From Streptomyces sp. NBC_00663 (lineage in GTDB: Bacteria; Actinomycetota; Actinomycetes; Streptomycetales; Streptomycetaceae), in assembly GCF_036226885.1 (NCBI RefSeq), contig NZ_CP109027.1, forward strand, positions 558,001-622,000: DNA of 64,000 nucleotides, in the 5' to 3' direction. Each line of letters opens with the position of its first letter. The stretch's first letter is position 1. Shown here one piece after another: positions 34,274 to 43,012 of the stretch. Below the pieces are notes generated by a model. That model saw nothing but the letters and a program-made list of their open reading frames with translations, was not told the origin of the DNA and did not search any database. The position numbers and the translations under genes are program-made.

Positions 34274-35410
34274 GTGGCCGCGGGCGGGAACGATCACCAC
34301 CGGCCGTGTGCCGAGTCGCCGCCACCGGCTCAGGGCCCGGCACGCACCATCGTGCGGATCGCCGAGCGGGCCAAGGCCGAGATGGATCTGAAGTCCGTGA
34401 TCGTCCGGGTCACCGTCGACGGCCACGAGGTCGTCACCACCGCGCTCGGCAAGTCGATGACGGGGGTCCCGGCCGATCCCGCCATGCACTTCCGCAACGG
34501 CAACATCGCCATCAGCTATCTGGGCACGGCCCTGCTGCGGCTGGTGGACCAGGGCCGGGTCGGTCTCGACGACCGCGTCGCGCGCTGGCTCCCCGATCTC
34601 CCGCACGGCGAGAAGATCACGCTGCGCATGCTGGCCGCGTCCACCACCGGACTGGTCGACTACGTCCGCCTCCCCGCCTTCCAGAAGGCCGTCGCCGCCG
34701 ACCCGTTCCGGCAGTGGACGGCCAAGGAGCTGGTGGCGCTGTCCACCAGCAAGCCCCGCTGGTACAAGTCGGGCACCAACTGGAGCTACTCGCACGCCAA
34801 CTTCGTCCTCCTCGGTGCCGCCCTGGAGAAGATCACCGGGACACGGTTGGACGTCCTGCTCCAGCGGGAGGTCATGGGCCCGCTGAGGCTGCGCGAGACC
34901 CGCAACAGCTTCACGCCCGACATCCCGACGCCGGTCCTGCACGCGTTCACCGACGACCGGGGGACGTACGAGGAATCCACGTTCTGGAACCCTTCCTGGA
35001 CCACCGCACCCGGCGCGGTCCAGACCACCGACATCTGTGACCTGGCCCGCTCGGCCGCCGCCATCGGCTCGGGCGAGCTGCTCTCCCCCGCCTCGTACAA
35101 GGAGTTCCTGAACCCGGGGACGGTCGGTCTGGGCCACGCCACCCGCACCTGCCCGGCCACGGTCTGTCTCGCGAACACCGCGGCCACCCACTACGGCATG
35201 GGCGTGCTGGTCCTGGGCGACTGGATCTCCCAACACCCGCTGTTCTTCGGCTACTCCGCCTCCATGGACTACCTCCCCGCCGAGCGACTGGCGATCGCCG
35301 TCTCCACCACCCAGGGCCGCGAGGCACCGGACGGCCACAGCGCCCACACCATCGCCCAGCGGCTCGCCGCCGCCCTGGCCCCGGACCACCCGATCCCCGA
35401 CTTCGGCTGA
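34274..35410 (+). CDS. Degenerate serine-hydrolase paralogue, probably frameshifted
   Basis: 378 aa from the first start in the conserved frame (GTG 34274), which leaves no signal peptide. The fold matches its upstream neighbour (ITLRMLAASTTGLVDY, NFVLLGAALEKITGT, FWNPSWTTAPGAVQTTDICD). The catalytic SxxK region reads RNGNIAISY with no Ser-x-x-Lys, the YxN is YSHAN, and HxG reads FFGYSASM. A typical signal peptide lies just upstream in this frame (ALTATAVTALLALLPLG then TPVAAG) with no start codon of its own. The only start with a ribosome site (ATG 34186) is one base out of phase, so one base change has probably split leader from body. Non-catalytic and possibly a pseudogene. Confidence 0.75.
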   Translation: MAAGGNDHHRPCAESPPPAQGPARTIVRIAERAKAEMDLKSVIVRVTVDGHEVVTTALGKSMTGVPADPAMHFRNGNIAISYLGTALLRLVDQGRVGLDDRVARWLPDLPHGEKITLRMLAASTTGLVDYVRLPAFQKAVAADPFRQWTAKELVALSTSKPRWYKSGTNWSYSHANFVLLGAALEKITGTRLDVLLQREVMGPLRLRETRNSFTPDIPTPVLHAFTDDRGTYEESTFWNPSWTTAPGAVQTTDICDLARSAAAIGSGELLSPASYKEFLNPGTVGLGHATRTCPATVCLANTAATHYGMGVLVLGDWISQHPLFFGYSASMDYLPAERLAIAVSTTQGREAPDGHSAHTIAQRLAAALAPDHPIPDFG

Positions 35411-35475
35411 GGCACCCCGGCCGGGGCTGTCCGGCAGCGCGCGACATACGGCGGCGGGGGTCTTTCAATGGAGGG

Positions 35476-37020
35476 GTGAGCACTCTTGGGTGGATCGCCG
35501 CGGCCGGACTGTCGGCGCTGCTGGGCGCCGCTTCACCCGGACCCTCGCCGCCCCCTCCACAGCCCCCGCCCCAGCTCGACGACACGGAGGTCCAGCGGGC
35601 TGTCGACCAGCTGGACGGCGTGGTCAAGGCAGCGATGAAACGCACCGGGACCCCGGGCGTGGCGGTCGCCGTGGTGCACGACGGCAAGGTGATCCATCTC
35701 AAGGGCTACGGGGTCCGCAAGGCGGGCGAGAAGGCCGCCGTGGACGCCGACACCGTCTTCCAGCTGGCGTCCGTCTCGAAGCCGATCGCCTCCACCGTGG
35801 TCGCCGGAGCAGTGGGCGTGGAGGGCTGGAACCAGCCCGTCGCCCCGAACCTGCCGGACTTCCGTCTGAAGGACCCGTGGGTCACCTCCCATGTGACGGT
35901 CGCCGACCTCTTCTCGCACCGCAGCGGCCTTCCCGACCATGCCGGGGATCTCCTGGAGGACCTCGGCTACGACCGCGAGTACATCCTGTCCCACCTGCGC
36001 CACGAGCCGCTGACCCCGTTCCGCGCGAGCTACGCCTACACCAACTTCGGGCTGACGGCCGCCGCCCAGGCCGTCGCCGACGAGAAGGGCGTCTCCTGGG
36101 AGAAGCTCGCCGAGGACACCCTCTACAAGCCGGCCGGCATGGACTCCACCAGTTCCCGCTTCGAGGACTACGCGAAGGCCGCCGACCGGGCCTGGGGCCA
36201 CGTCAAGACCGCCGACGGCGAGTGGAAGGCCGAGTCCGTGCGGGACCCGGACGCGCAGTCCCCGGCCGGCGGCGTCAGCTCCAGCGCCCGGGACATGGCG
36301 AGGTGGCTGGAACTCCAGCTCGGCGACGGCAAGCTGGACGGCAAGCAGGTCATCGACGCCGAGGCCCTGGAACGCACCCACTGGCCCGAGGCGGTCTCCA
36401 GTCCGCCCCACGCGGCGGCCGGCCGGACCGGCTTCTACGGCCTGGGCTGGAACGTGAGTTACGACGACGCAGGCCGGCTCAAGCTCTCCCACACCGGAGC
36501 GTTCGCGCTGGGCGCGCACACCAACGTCACCATGCTGCCGGGCGAGGATCTGGGCATCGTCGTCCTCACCAACTCCTCGCCGGCCGGGGTCGCCGATGCC
36601 GTGGCCCTCGACTTCTTCGACATCGCGGAGAAGGGGAAGGTCAGCCGCGACTGGATCCCCTTGGTGGACGCGCTGTACCAGCAGCAGGCGGACGAGGGCC
36701 GCTCGAAGACCGACTACGCGCACCCGCCCTCCGGTGCCGCGCCCGCGAAGGCGGCCGACACCTACACCGGCACGTACGAGAGCGACTACTACGGGCGGGC
36801 GCAGGTCGTCGCCGACGCCAAGGGCCGCCTGACCCTGCGGCTGGGTCCAAAGCCGCAGTCGTACCGGCTCACGCACTACGACGGTGACACCTTCAGCTTC
36901 GAGACGGCCGGCGAGAACGCGGTCGGCCGGACCGGGGTCTCCTTCGATCCGGGCAAGAAGTCCTTCACCGTCGAGTACCTCGACGCCGAGGGGCTGGGCA
37001 CCTTCACGCGGGCCGCATAG
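35476..37020 (+). CDS. Secreted serine hydrolase with C-terminal beta domain
   Basis: 514 aa. Short signal peptide (STLGWIAAAGLSALLGAASP), then a Pro-rich linker. Beta-lactamase-fold motifs are intact: SxxK in LASVSKPI, YxN in YAYTNF, and HTG in SHTGAFALG. The last 90 residues form the extra beta domain common in bacterial serine hydrolases (DTYTGTYESDYYGRAQVVAD, FDPGKKSFTVEY). The GTG start is preceded by GGAGGG with almost no spacer, which is unusual; translation may be weak or leaderless. Last of the tandem serine-hydrolase trio, convergent with the AraC gene. Confidence 0.88.
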   Translation: MSTLGWIAAAGLSALLGAASPGPSPPPPQPPPQLDDTEVQRAVDQLDGVVKAAMKRTGTPGVAVAVVHDGKVIHLKGYGVRKAGEKAAVDADTVFQLASVSKPIASTVVAGAVGVEGWNQPVAPNLPDFRLKDPWVTSHVTVADLFSHRSGLPDHAGDLLEDLGYDREYILSHLRHEPLTPFRASYAYTNFGLTAAAQAVADEKGVSWEKLAEDTLYKPAGMDSTSSRFEDYAKAADRAWGHVKTADGEWKAESVRDPDAQSPAGGVSSSARDMARWLELQLGDGKLDGKQVIDAEALERTHWPEAVSSPPHAAAGRTGFYGLGWNVSYDDAGRLKLSHTGAFALGAHTNVTMLPGEDLGIVVLTNSSPAGVADAVALDFFDIAEKGKVSRDWIPLVDALYQQQADEGRSKTDYAHPPSGAAPAKAADTYTGTYESDYYGRAQVVADAKGRLTLRLGPKPQSYRLTHYDGDTFSFETAGENAVGRTGVSFDPGKKSFTVEYLDAEGLGTFTRAA

Positions 37021-37033
37021 ATGTGCCGGGCGC

Positions 37034-37819
37034 TCACCCGCTCGCCGCCTGCCTCACCGCGCGGGGTGAGGCGCCCAGTTCCCTGCGGCACGTCTTGTTG
37101 AAGGCTTGCAGGTCGGCGATGCCAACGGCCGCCGCGATGGCCGGGATGGCGAGGGTCGAGGCGTTCAGGAGGTGCCGGGCGCGCTCCATGCGACGCTGTC
37201 TGATGTAGCCGACGACCGTGTACCCGGTGTCCTCGCGGAACAGACGGGTCAGATGGGTGTGCGAGACACCCGCGGCGCGGGCGACCGCCGGGATGGTCAG
37301 GGGGCCGGCCAGGTGTTCCTCGATATGGGCCATGGCCGTGCGCAGGGCGGGGTGGCGCGGGCTCGGGCTGTCGTCCGCGGAGCCGGTCAGGGTGGTCGTG
37401 CGCCACAGCACCGTCCACAGCTCAGCCGAGGCGCGCAGCGGGGACTGGGTGCTCGCCGCCACCGCCTGACGCAGCAGCCCGCTCAGCGCGGCCGCGTCCG
37501 CGCCGGTGTCCTGCATCGCCGGAAGCCGGCGCCGCTCTCCGCTGCCGGGCAGCCGGAAGTGGGCGTAGAGGTGCTCGCAGCGCGGGGCGTCGTAGTGGAA
37601 GTGCACCTCCGTGTCCGGCGGCACCAGGCTCAGATGCCCGGGCCGGATCGGGTGCGCCACCCCGCCGAACTCCAGGGTGCCGGAGTAGCTGTACAGATGG
37701 AGCTGCCACAGCCGCGGCAGCCGGAACACCTCGTGCGGCCCGGCCGCCCCGTGCACGCCCACACCGGCGTTCGCCACCTGGGGCGGCATGTCGAGGGCCA
37801 GTTCCACCTGTTGCCGCAT
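37034..37819 (-). CDS. AraC-family transcriptional regulator
   Basis: 261 aa. The N-terminal cupin-like sensor domain has HLYSYSGTLEFGGVAH, RPGHLSLVPPDTEVHFHYD and a His-rich strand (CEHLYAHFRLP) that could bind a ligand or metal. The C-terminal double helix-turn-helix is complete: LTIPAVARAAGVSHTHLTRL, FREDTGYTVVGYIRQRRMER and LAIPAIAAAVGIADLQAFNK. It is divergent from the phytanoyl-dioxygenase operon across a 70-bp promoter gap, so regulation of that operon is the natural inference. Confidence 0.9.
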   Translation of the reverse strand: MRQQVELALDMPPQVANAGVGVHGAAGPHEVFRLPRLWQLHLYSYSGTLEFGGVAHPIRPGHLSLVPPDTEVHFHYDAPRCEHLYAHFRLPGSGERRRLPAMQDTGADAAALSGLLRQAVAASTQSPLRASAELWTVLWRTTTLTGSADDSPSPRHPALRTAMAHIEEHLAGPLTIPAVARAAGVSHTHLTRLFREDTGYTVVGYIRQRRMERARHLLNASTLAIPAIAAAVGIADLQAFNKTCRRELGASPRAVRQAASG

Positions 37820-37855
37820 GGTGGAAAATTACCAGCAGTCGTCGATTACGGCCCA

Positions 37856-37889
37856 TTGCGGGAGAGGTGGTCGAACCTAGGCTCGGCGT
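37856..37889 (+). promoter_or_regulatory. Predicted promoter giving a leaderless mRNA
   Basis: TTGCGG (37856-37861) and TAGGCT (37878-37883), with a 16-bp spacer, resemble a housekeeping promoter. The -10 ends 6 bases before the ATG of the dioxygenase gene and there is no Shine-Dalgarno sequence, so the transcript should begin at the start codon. Confidence 0.55.
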
Positions 37890-38708
37890 ATGCCAACCAC
37901 ACCTCAGCTGCTGAGCAGCGTCCAGGTGGCGCGGTTCGTGGCGCACGGTTTCCTGCGTCTCGACGGCGTCGTCCCGGCGGAGATGAACGAGGAGGCGCTT
38001 CGCGTCTTCACCGCCGGTCTGCCGGTCGTGCCGTACGGCACCCCGGTCCCGAAGGCCTTCCCCGAGGGCTCTTTCGCTCGCAGGCTCGTCGAACTGCCCG
38101 TCGTGGCCGGGGCGTTGGAGAGCCTGGTCGGCCCGGACCCGACCGTCGACCACCACTTCGTGCACACGCGTGAGCCGCACGAGGGCAGCGCCCAGCCGCT
38201 GCACGCCGACGCCCTCATCGACGTCCGCCCGGACGCGTTCGACGTGCAGCTCATGTACTACCCGCAGGACGTCACCGCGGACATGGGCGGCACCCTCGTC
38301 GTACCGGGCAGCCATCTGCGCCGCACCAACGAGTCGGACACCGGCCGTTACCAGAACCTGCTCGGCCAGACCCGGCTGACCTGTTCCGCCGGCACGGTCA
38401 TGCTGCTGCACCACGGCATCTGGCACGGCGGGCGGCGCAACGACAGCGACACCGTCCGCCACATGTACAAGATCCGCTTCAACCCGACCGTGCCACAGGT
38501 ACGGCTGTGGGACGTATCGGATCTGAACTCCCCTGCCGTGTCGGCGGAGTTGAGCCACACCTTCCCCTGGTACGAACCGGCGACCGGCCGGCTGGAGATC
38601 CACAACCGGATCCACCTGTGGCGCGCCCTGAGCGGCGACGGTGACTTCGACATCGACCACTGGGCCACCCGTATCGCCAACCGGCCCGCCCTGAGGAGCC
38701 AGGCATGA
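37890..38708 (+). CDS. Phytanoyl-CoA dioxygenase (PhyH)-family oxygenase
   Basis: 272 aa Fe(II)/2-oxoglutarate-dependent oxygenase. The iron triad is visible as HAD in PLHADALID and the distal His in GIWHGGRRN; the 2-oxoglutarate Arg is probably in VRHMYKIRF. N-terminal LSSVQVARFVAHGFLRLDGV is the usual PhyH opening. Expected chemistry: hydroxylation of a small molecule; the substrate is unknown. The downstream small gene starts inside its stop (ATGA), and an AraC regulator is divergent, giving a compact regulated cassette. Confidence 0.88.
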   Translation: MPTTPQLLSSVQVARFVAHGFLRLDGVVPAEMNEEALRVFTAGLPVVPYGTPVPKAFPEGSFARRLVELPVVAGALESLVGPDPTVDHHFVHTREPHEGSAQPLHADALIDVRPDAFDVQLMYYPQDVTADMGGTLVVPGSHLRRTNESDTGRYQNLLGQTRLTCSAGTVMLLHHGIWHGGRRNDSDTVRHMYKIRFNPTVPQVRLWDVSDLNSPAVSAELSHTFPWYEPATGRLEIHNRIHLWRALSGDGDFDIDHWATRIANRPALRSQA

Positions 38709-39016
38709 CCGTCACGGACCACGAGACGACCCGGATTCCCGCGGGCGCCATCCGCCAGCAGGTCCTCGTCCTGTACCTGTCCACCTCCGCCCTCGACTCG
38801 AACGTGGTCGGCTGGGCCCGCTACGACGGCACCGGCACCACCCGTCCCACCACCGGCGACAGCGACGAACCGCCGTACACCACCGGCGTCGCCGCCCTCC
38901 AGGACGGCTGGCGGCTCTTCCAGGCCGCTCAGCTCATCCCGCCCCACCCGGGCGCGGAGCACCAGACCTCGTTCCTCAAGCACGAGTTCTTCTTCGAGAA
39001 GCTCGTTCAACTGTGA
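38705..39016 (+). CDS. Conserved-looking hypothetical protein, coupled to PhyH gene
   Basis: 103 aa. The ATG overlaps the PhyH stop (ATGA). Observable segments: QQVLVLYLSTSALDSNVVGW near the start, PYTTGVAALQDGWRLFQAAQ in the middle, and a charged, aromatic tail (FLKHEFFFEKLVQL). No signal peptide, membrane helix or cofactor motif. Its tight coupling implies it is made in equal amounts with the oxygenase, so it may be a subunit or partner. Family not recognised. Confidence 0.75.
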   Translation: MTVTDHETTRIPAGAIRQQVLVLYLSTSALDSNVVGWARYDGTGTTRPTTGDSDEPPYTTGVAALQDGWRLFQAAQLIPPHPGAEHQTSFLKHEFFFEKLVQL

Positions 39017-39031
39017 GGCCCTGAGGAGTTG

Positions 39032-41851
39032 TCAGTCCGAGCCCGGCAACCGGCCGAGGGCGTCGCGCAGTTGGGCGCGGCCGGTGATGCCGAGCTTGGG
39101 GAAGATCTTGTGCAGGTGGAAGCCGATGGTGCGCGGGGAGAGGTAGAGCCGGGCACCGATGTCCCGGTTGGTCAGGCCCTCCGCGGCGAGTTGGGCGATC
39201 TCCAGCTCCTGCGGGGTCAGCCCGGCCAGGGCGTCGGCCGGGGCGGCGGGGGTCACGGGAACGCCCGCCGCGCGCAGTTCCGCGGTGGCCCGCTCGGCCC
39301 AGGGGCGCGCGTCCAGTCGTACGAAGGTGTCGAGGGCGGCCGTGAGATGGGGGCGGGCATCGACGGCGCGGCGGCGGCGACGCAGCCACTCGGCGAAGTC
39401 GAGGCGGGCGAGGGCGTGTTCGAAGGGCCAGCGGGCGGCTGCCGGGTCGTCGGTCGCCGCGCGGAAGTGGGGCTCGGCGTCCTCGGGTTCGCTCAGCAGG
39501 GCCGAGGCGCGGTGCACGATCGCGGCCAACCGGGCGGAGCGCGGCTGTTCGAGGGTGCGGCGCACGGCGTCGAGCACGGTGCGGGCGTCGTCGGTCCGGC
39601 CGGCGCGGACGGCCGCGGCGGCGAGGTCGGCGAGGTGGTAGAGGGAGGCGTGGTAGTGGACGGGGGCCGGCCGGTCCTCGTCGGTGAAGGCGCGGCGGAG
39701 CTGGCCGTACGCCGTCTCGTGGTCGCCCTCCGCCGACGCCGCCAGGGCGAGCGCGTGGCGGTGCCGCACGTACAGGCTGCGGGACGCACGCAGGTCCCGG
39801 CCGCGGACGGCGTCCGCCACCTGGGCCCGGGCCCCGGCGTGGTCCCCGCGGGCGGCGCGCAGGGTGGCCTGGAGGAGCGGTGAGCCGACACCGACGTTGT
39901 CCGCGCCCGCCTCCGTCGCCAGCCAGAAGGCCTCCTCGGCGGCGGCCAGGGCCGCGTCCCAGGCGCCGCTCTCGAAGTGCGCGAGGGCCAGGGCCTGCGC
40001 GACGGTGCAGTTGGCGCCGGCGGTGGCGGCCCGGCGCAGATGGTCCATGGCCCGGCCGAGCAGGCGTACGGCCTCGTCGGTCTCGTCCAGGATCCAGGCC
40101 GCGCCGCCGAGAGTGACAAGGGCGGGCAGGGTGCGGTCCGTGTCCTGCGGCAGGGTGTCGACGGCGTGGGCCAGGTTCTTCAGCGTCCGCCGCCGGTCGG
40201 TGAACGGCTGGGTCGCCGCCTGAATCCAGACCCGGTCGGCCCCGTCCGGCTGCGATGCGAGGAGACCGTCGATCCGCTGGATCTCGTGCCGGTGGCGGGG
40301 GTCGCCCGAGTTGTACACCGGGGTCGCCGCCGTGCCCAGCGCGCTGAGGGCGAGGGCCGGTGCCGCCGTGGCCATGGACGCTGCGACGGGGAGCAGGAAG
40401 GCGAGGGAGTCGTCGTGGCGCAGGGTGACGGCGAGGGACCAGCCGGCGCGCAGGGAGGCTTCGGCGAGGAGTTGCGGGTCGTCGGTCAGCGCGGTGACGC
40501 GACCCGCGATCTCCCCGACCCATTGCGGGTGGCCCGCGTACATGGCGGACTCCGCTGCCAAGAGCAGGCGGCGGGCGCGGGTGTCCGGGTCCGGGGTGAG
40601 TTCGGCGGCGCGTTCGAGCGCGGTCGCCGCGGCCGCGTGTCCGCCTCGGTGCTGGAAGCGGCGCGCGCTCTCGGCCAGGGCTTCGGCGATCTCCTCGTCG
40701 GGGCCGAGCGCCGCCGCGGCGAGATGCCAGGCCCGGCGGTCGGGTTCATGCGCGAGGGCGGCAGCGAGGGTCAGGTGGGCCGCACGGCGTTCGGCGAAGG
40801 TGGCCGCCTGCTGGACGGCCGAACGGACCAACGGGTGGCGCAGCCGTACCCGGCCGTCGTCGACCCGCACCAGGCCCGCCTGCTCGGCCGACTCCCACAC
40901 CTCCGGCCCGCCCACACCCGGGACGTCCGACAGCTGAGCGGTACCCGCCGCCGCCACCAGCAGGAGAGCGCGCCGCGTCGCGGACGGCAGCGTGGGCAGG
41001 TCGGCGGCGAACAACTCCTCCAGGCGTGCGGTCAGCGGGAGGGAACCGGCCGCCGCGAGCTCGCGGCCGGCCGGATCGCGGGTGAAGGCGCGCGTGAGTT
41101 CGATCAGGGCGAGCGGATTGCCGGCGGCCTGCGTGAGGATCTGCGAGCGGACCCGGCCCTGCGGCCTCCGCGGCTGGGCGTCCAGCAGCCGTCCGGCCGC
41201 GGCCCGGTCCAGCGGGCCCGCGCTCAGATGCGGGAAGTCGCGGTCGAAGCGGGCCGGGACCGATCCGTCACGGGCCGCGAGCAGCAGCGACACGGGTTCT
41301 CCGTCCAGACGCCGGGCGGCGAAGGCGAGGACGTCCAGTGAGCCGACGTCCAGCCACTGGGCGTCGTCGACGGCGACCAGCAGGGGACGCTGCGCCGCCG
41401 TGTCCAGGAGCAGGGTCAGCACCGCGGTACGGATCGTCAGCGCGTCGGGGGCCGATGCCCCGTCCGCGCGGTCCATGCCGAGCGCGTGGCGCAGGGCGTC
41501 GCGCTGGTGCGCGGGCAGCCGGTCCACGCCTGGGAGCACCGGACGCAGCAACTGGTGCACCCCTGCGAAGCCGAGGTCCTGCTCCCCTTCACAGCCCCGT
41601 ACGCGCAGCACCCCGCGGCCCCGCTCCGACGCCCGCGCGACCGCCTGGTCGACCAGAGCGCTCTTGCCCGCGCCGGGCTCACCGGTCAGCACGAGCACGC
41701 GGGGTCCGGTGCCGTCCGCCGCGTCGATCAGCCGCGCGATCCGCGACAGCTCCCGCTCTCTGCCGAGTAGCGCGGGGCCGTCGTCCGGCCCGGCACCGAA
41801 GTCGCTGCTGTCACTGCTGTCGCCGAAGCCGCTGAAGCCACCGAAGTCCAT
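39032..41851 (-). CDS. Large ATP-binding LuxR-family regulator (LAL)
   Basis: 939 aa from the ATG at 41851 (ggaa upstream; an in-frame ATG at 41887 is the alternative). N-terminal AAA/STAND ATPase: GRERELSRIARLIDAADG, Walker A GEPGAGKS, Walker B LLVAVDDAQW and GNPLALIELTR. A long TPR-like helical region follows (about 350-860). The C-terminal LuxR helix-turn-helix is LTPQELEIAQLAAEGLTNRD, IGARLYLSPRTIGFHLHKIF. These giant regulators usually activate secondary-metabolism or catabolic operons. Divergent from the twin AraC genes across 66 bp and convergent with the PhyH cassette, so it may regulate either. Confidence 0.92.
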   Translation of the reverse strand: MDFGGFSGFGDSSDSSDFGAGPDDGPALLGRERELSRIARLIDAADGTGPRVLVLTGEPGAGKSALVDQAVARASERGRGVLRVRGCEGEQDLGFAGVHQLLRPVLPGVDRLPAHQRDALRHALGMDRADGASAPDALTIRTAVLTLLLDTAAQRPLLVAVDDAQWLDVGSLDVLAFAARRLDGEPVSLLLAARDGSVPARFDRDFPHLSAGPLDRAAAGRLLDAQPRRPQGRVRSQILTQAAGNPLALIELTRAFTRDPAGRELAAAGSLPLTARLEELFAADLPTLPSATRRALLLVAAAGTAQLSDVPGVGGPEVWESAEQAGLVRVDDGRVRLRHPLVRSAVQQAATFAERRAAHLTLAAALAHEPDRRAWHLAAAALGPDEEIAEALAESARRFQHRGGHAAAATALERAAELTPDPDTRARRLLLAAESAMYAGHPQWVGEIAGRVTALTDDPQLLAEASLRAGWSLAVTLRHDDSLAFLLPVAASMATAAPALALSALGTAATPVYNSGDPRHRHEIQRIDGLLASQPDGADRVWIQAATQPFTDRRRTLKNLAHAVDTLPQDTDRTLPALVTLGGAAWILDETDEAVRLLGRAMDHLRRAATAGANCTVAQALALAHFESGAWDAALAAAEEAFWLATEAGADNVGVGSPLLQATLRAARGDHAGARAQVADAVRGRDLRASRSLYVRHRHALALAASAEGDHETAYGQLRRAFTDEDRPAPVHYHASLYHLADLAAAAVRAGRTDDARTVLDAVRRTLEQPRSARLAAIVHRASALLSEPEDAEPHFRAATDDPAAARWPFEHALARLDFAEWLRRRRRAVDARPHLTAALDTFVRLDARPWAERATAELRAAGVPVTPAAPADALAGLTPQELEIAQLAAEGLTNRDIGARLYLSPRTIGFHLHKIFPKLGITGRAQLRDALGRLPGSD

Positions 41852-41917
41852 CAAATTCCGTTCCCGCCCGCCCCACTCGCACCCCATCCTGCCAGGTCGG
41901 CCTCGGAGACCGGTCAT

Positions 41918-43012
41918 ATGACAGAAGCGGGACCCGCCACCCCGCTGACAGCATCGGACAGCGGGCAGGGCACGTGGATCGGGGGTGCGGCAGTGCGTGG
42001 CGAAAGGGACCATTCCGCCATGGCGGACGCGGGCGAGGGTGCGGTGCGGCGGCGCGGCCAGGTGTTCTGCACGAGTTCGGTGCCCGCCCGCGAGAGTCTG
42101 GAGTTCTGGCACGACGCCGTACTCGCCACCTTGGTCGGAATGGACATCCGCACGAAGAGCGGTACGTACGACGCCACCATGCGCACGGACCGGCTGGGCG
42201 AGCTCCGTCTCACGACGGTCGACTGCGATCCGGGGGAGGTCCACCGGAACTCCGGTCACGTCGCGTGTGGGGACGGCACCCAGGTGTTCGTCGCCGTGCA
42301 GGCCAGTGGCACCGCCCAGGTCGAGCAGGACGGCCGGTACACGGAACTGCGGCCCGGTGACATCGCGTTCTTCGAGACCGTCCGCCCGTACCGGACCCGG
42401 TTCCCGGAGCGGTTCCAGCTGAAGATCTTCGCCGTGCCGCGTGGCCTCCTCGGCCAGCCGGAGGCGGCGCTCGGCCGGATCACGGCACGGGCGATCCGTC
42501 CGGTGAGCGGGCTCGCCGCACTGCTGTCACCGTTCATGGCGCGTCTGGCGGACACCTCCGAGAGCTACACCGGGCCGGTGGCCGACCGGGTGGCCGACAG
42601 CGCCGTCGGTCTGTTGGCCGCGACGGCCGCGCAGCAACTGGGCGAGGACCCGGCCGACCTGCCCGGCGCCGAGCGGGTGCTGCTGCTGCGCGTCCAGCGG
42701 TTCATCCGCTGGAATCTTGCGGACGCGGACCTCACGCCCGCGGTCATCGCCCGGGCCCACGGCATCTCCGTGCGCTATCTGCACCGGCTCTTCGAGCAGG
42801 AGGGCACGACGGTCGGCCGCTGGATCCGCCGCCTCCGGCTCCAGGAGTGCCGCAGGGAGCTGACCGACGCGGCGAGCATGGGCAGCGTGGCCCGCCGCTG
42901 GGGCTTCAGCGGCACCCCGCACTTCGGACGGGCGTTCCGCCGGGAGTACGGCACCTCCCCCACCGACTGGCTGCTGGGGGAACGTGCGGATCACGCCCTG
43001 GAGGCGTCATGA
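41918..43012 (+). CDS. AraC-family regulator with AraC-binding-like domain, first of a pair
   Basis: 364 aa (ATG 41918 with ggag 9 bases upstream; GTG 41993 or ATG 42020 are possible later starts). Residues about 45-200 form the AraC-binding-like sensor (VFCTSSVPARESLEFWHDAV, VFVAVQASGTAQVEQDGRY, ELRPGDIAFFETVRPYRTRF). The C-terminal helix-turn-helix is complete: LTPAVIARAHGISVRYLHRL, FEQEGTTVGRWIRRLRLQEC, SVARRWGFSGTPHFGRAFRR. Its stop overlaps the start of a paralogous regulator (ATGA), suggesting that the two act together, perhaps as a heterodimer. Confidence 0.9.
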   Translation: MTEAGPATPLTASDSGQGTWIGGAAVRGERDHSAMADAGEGAVRRRGQVFCTSSVPARESLEFWHDAVLATLVGMDIRTKSGTYDATMRTDRLGELRLTTVDCDPGEVHRNSGHVACGDGTQVFVAVQASGTAQVEQDGRYTELRPGDIAFFETVRPYRTRFPERFQLKIFAVPRGLLGQPEAALGRITARAIRPVSGLAALLSPFMARLADTSESYTGPVADRVADSAVGLLAATAAQQLGEDPADLPGAERVLLLRVQRFIRWNLADADLTPAVIARAHGISVRYLHRLFEQEGTTVGRWIRRLRLQECRRELTDAASMGSVARRWGFSGTPHFGRAFRREYGTSPTDWLLGERADHALEAS

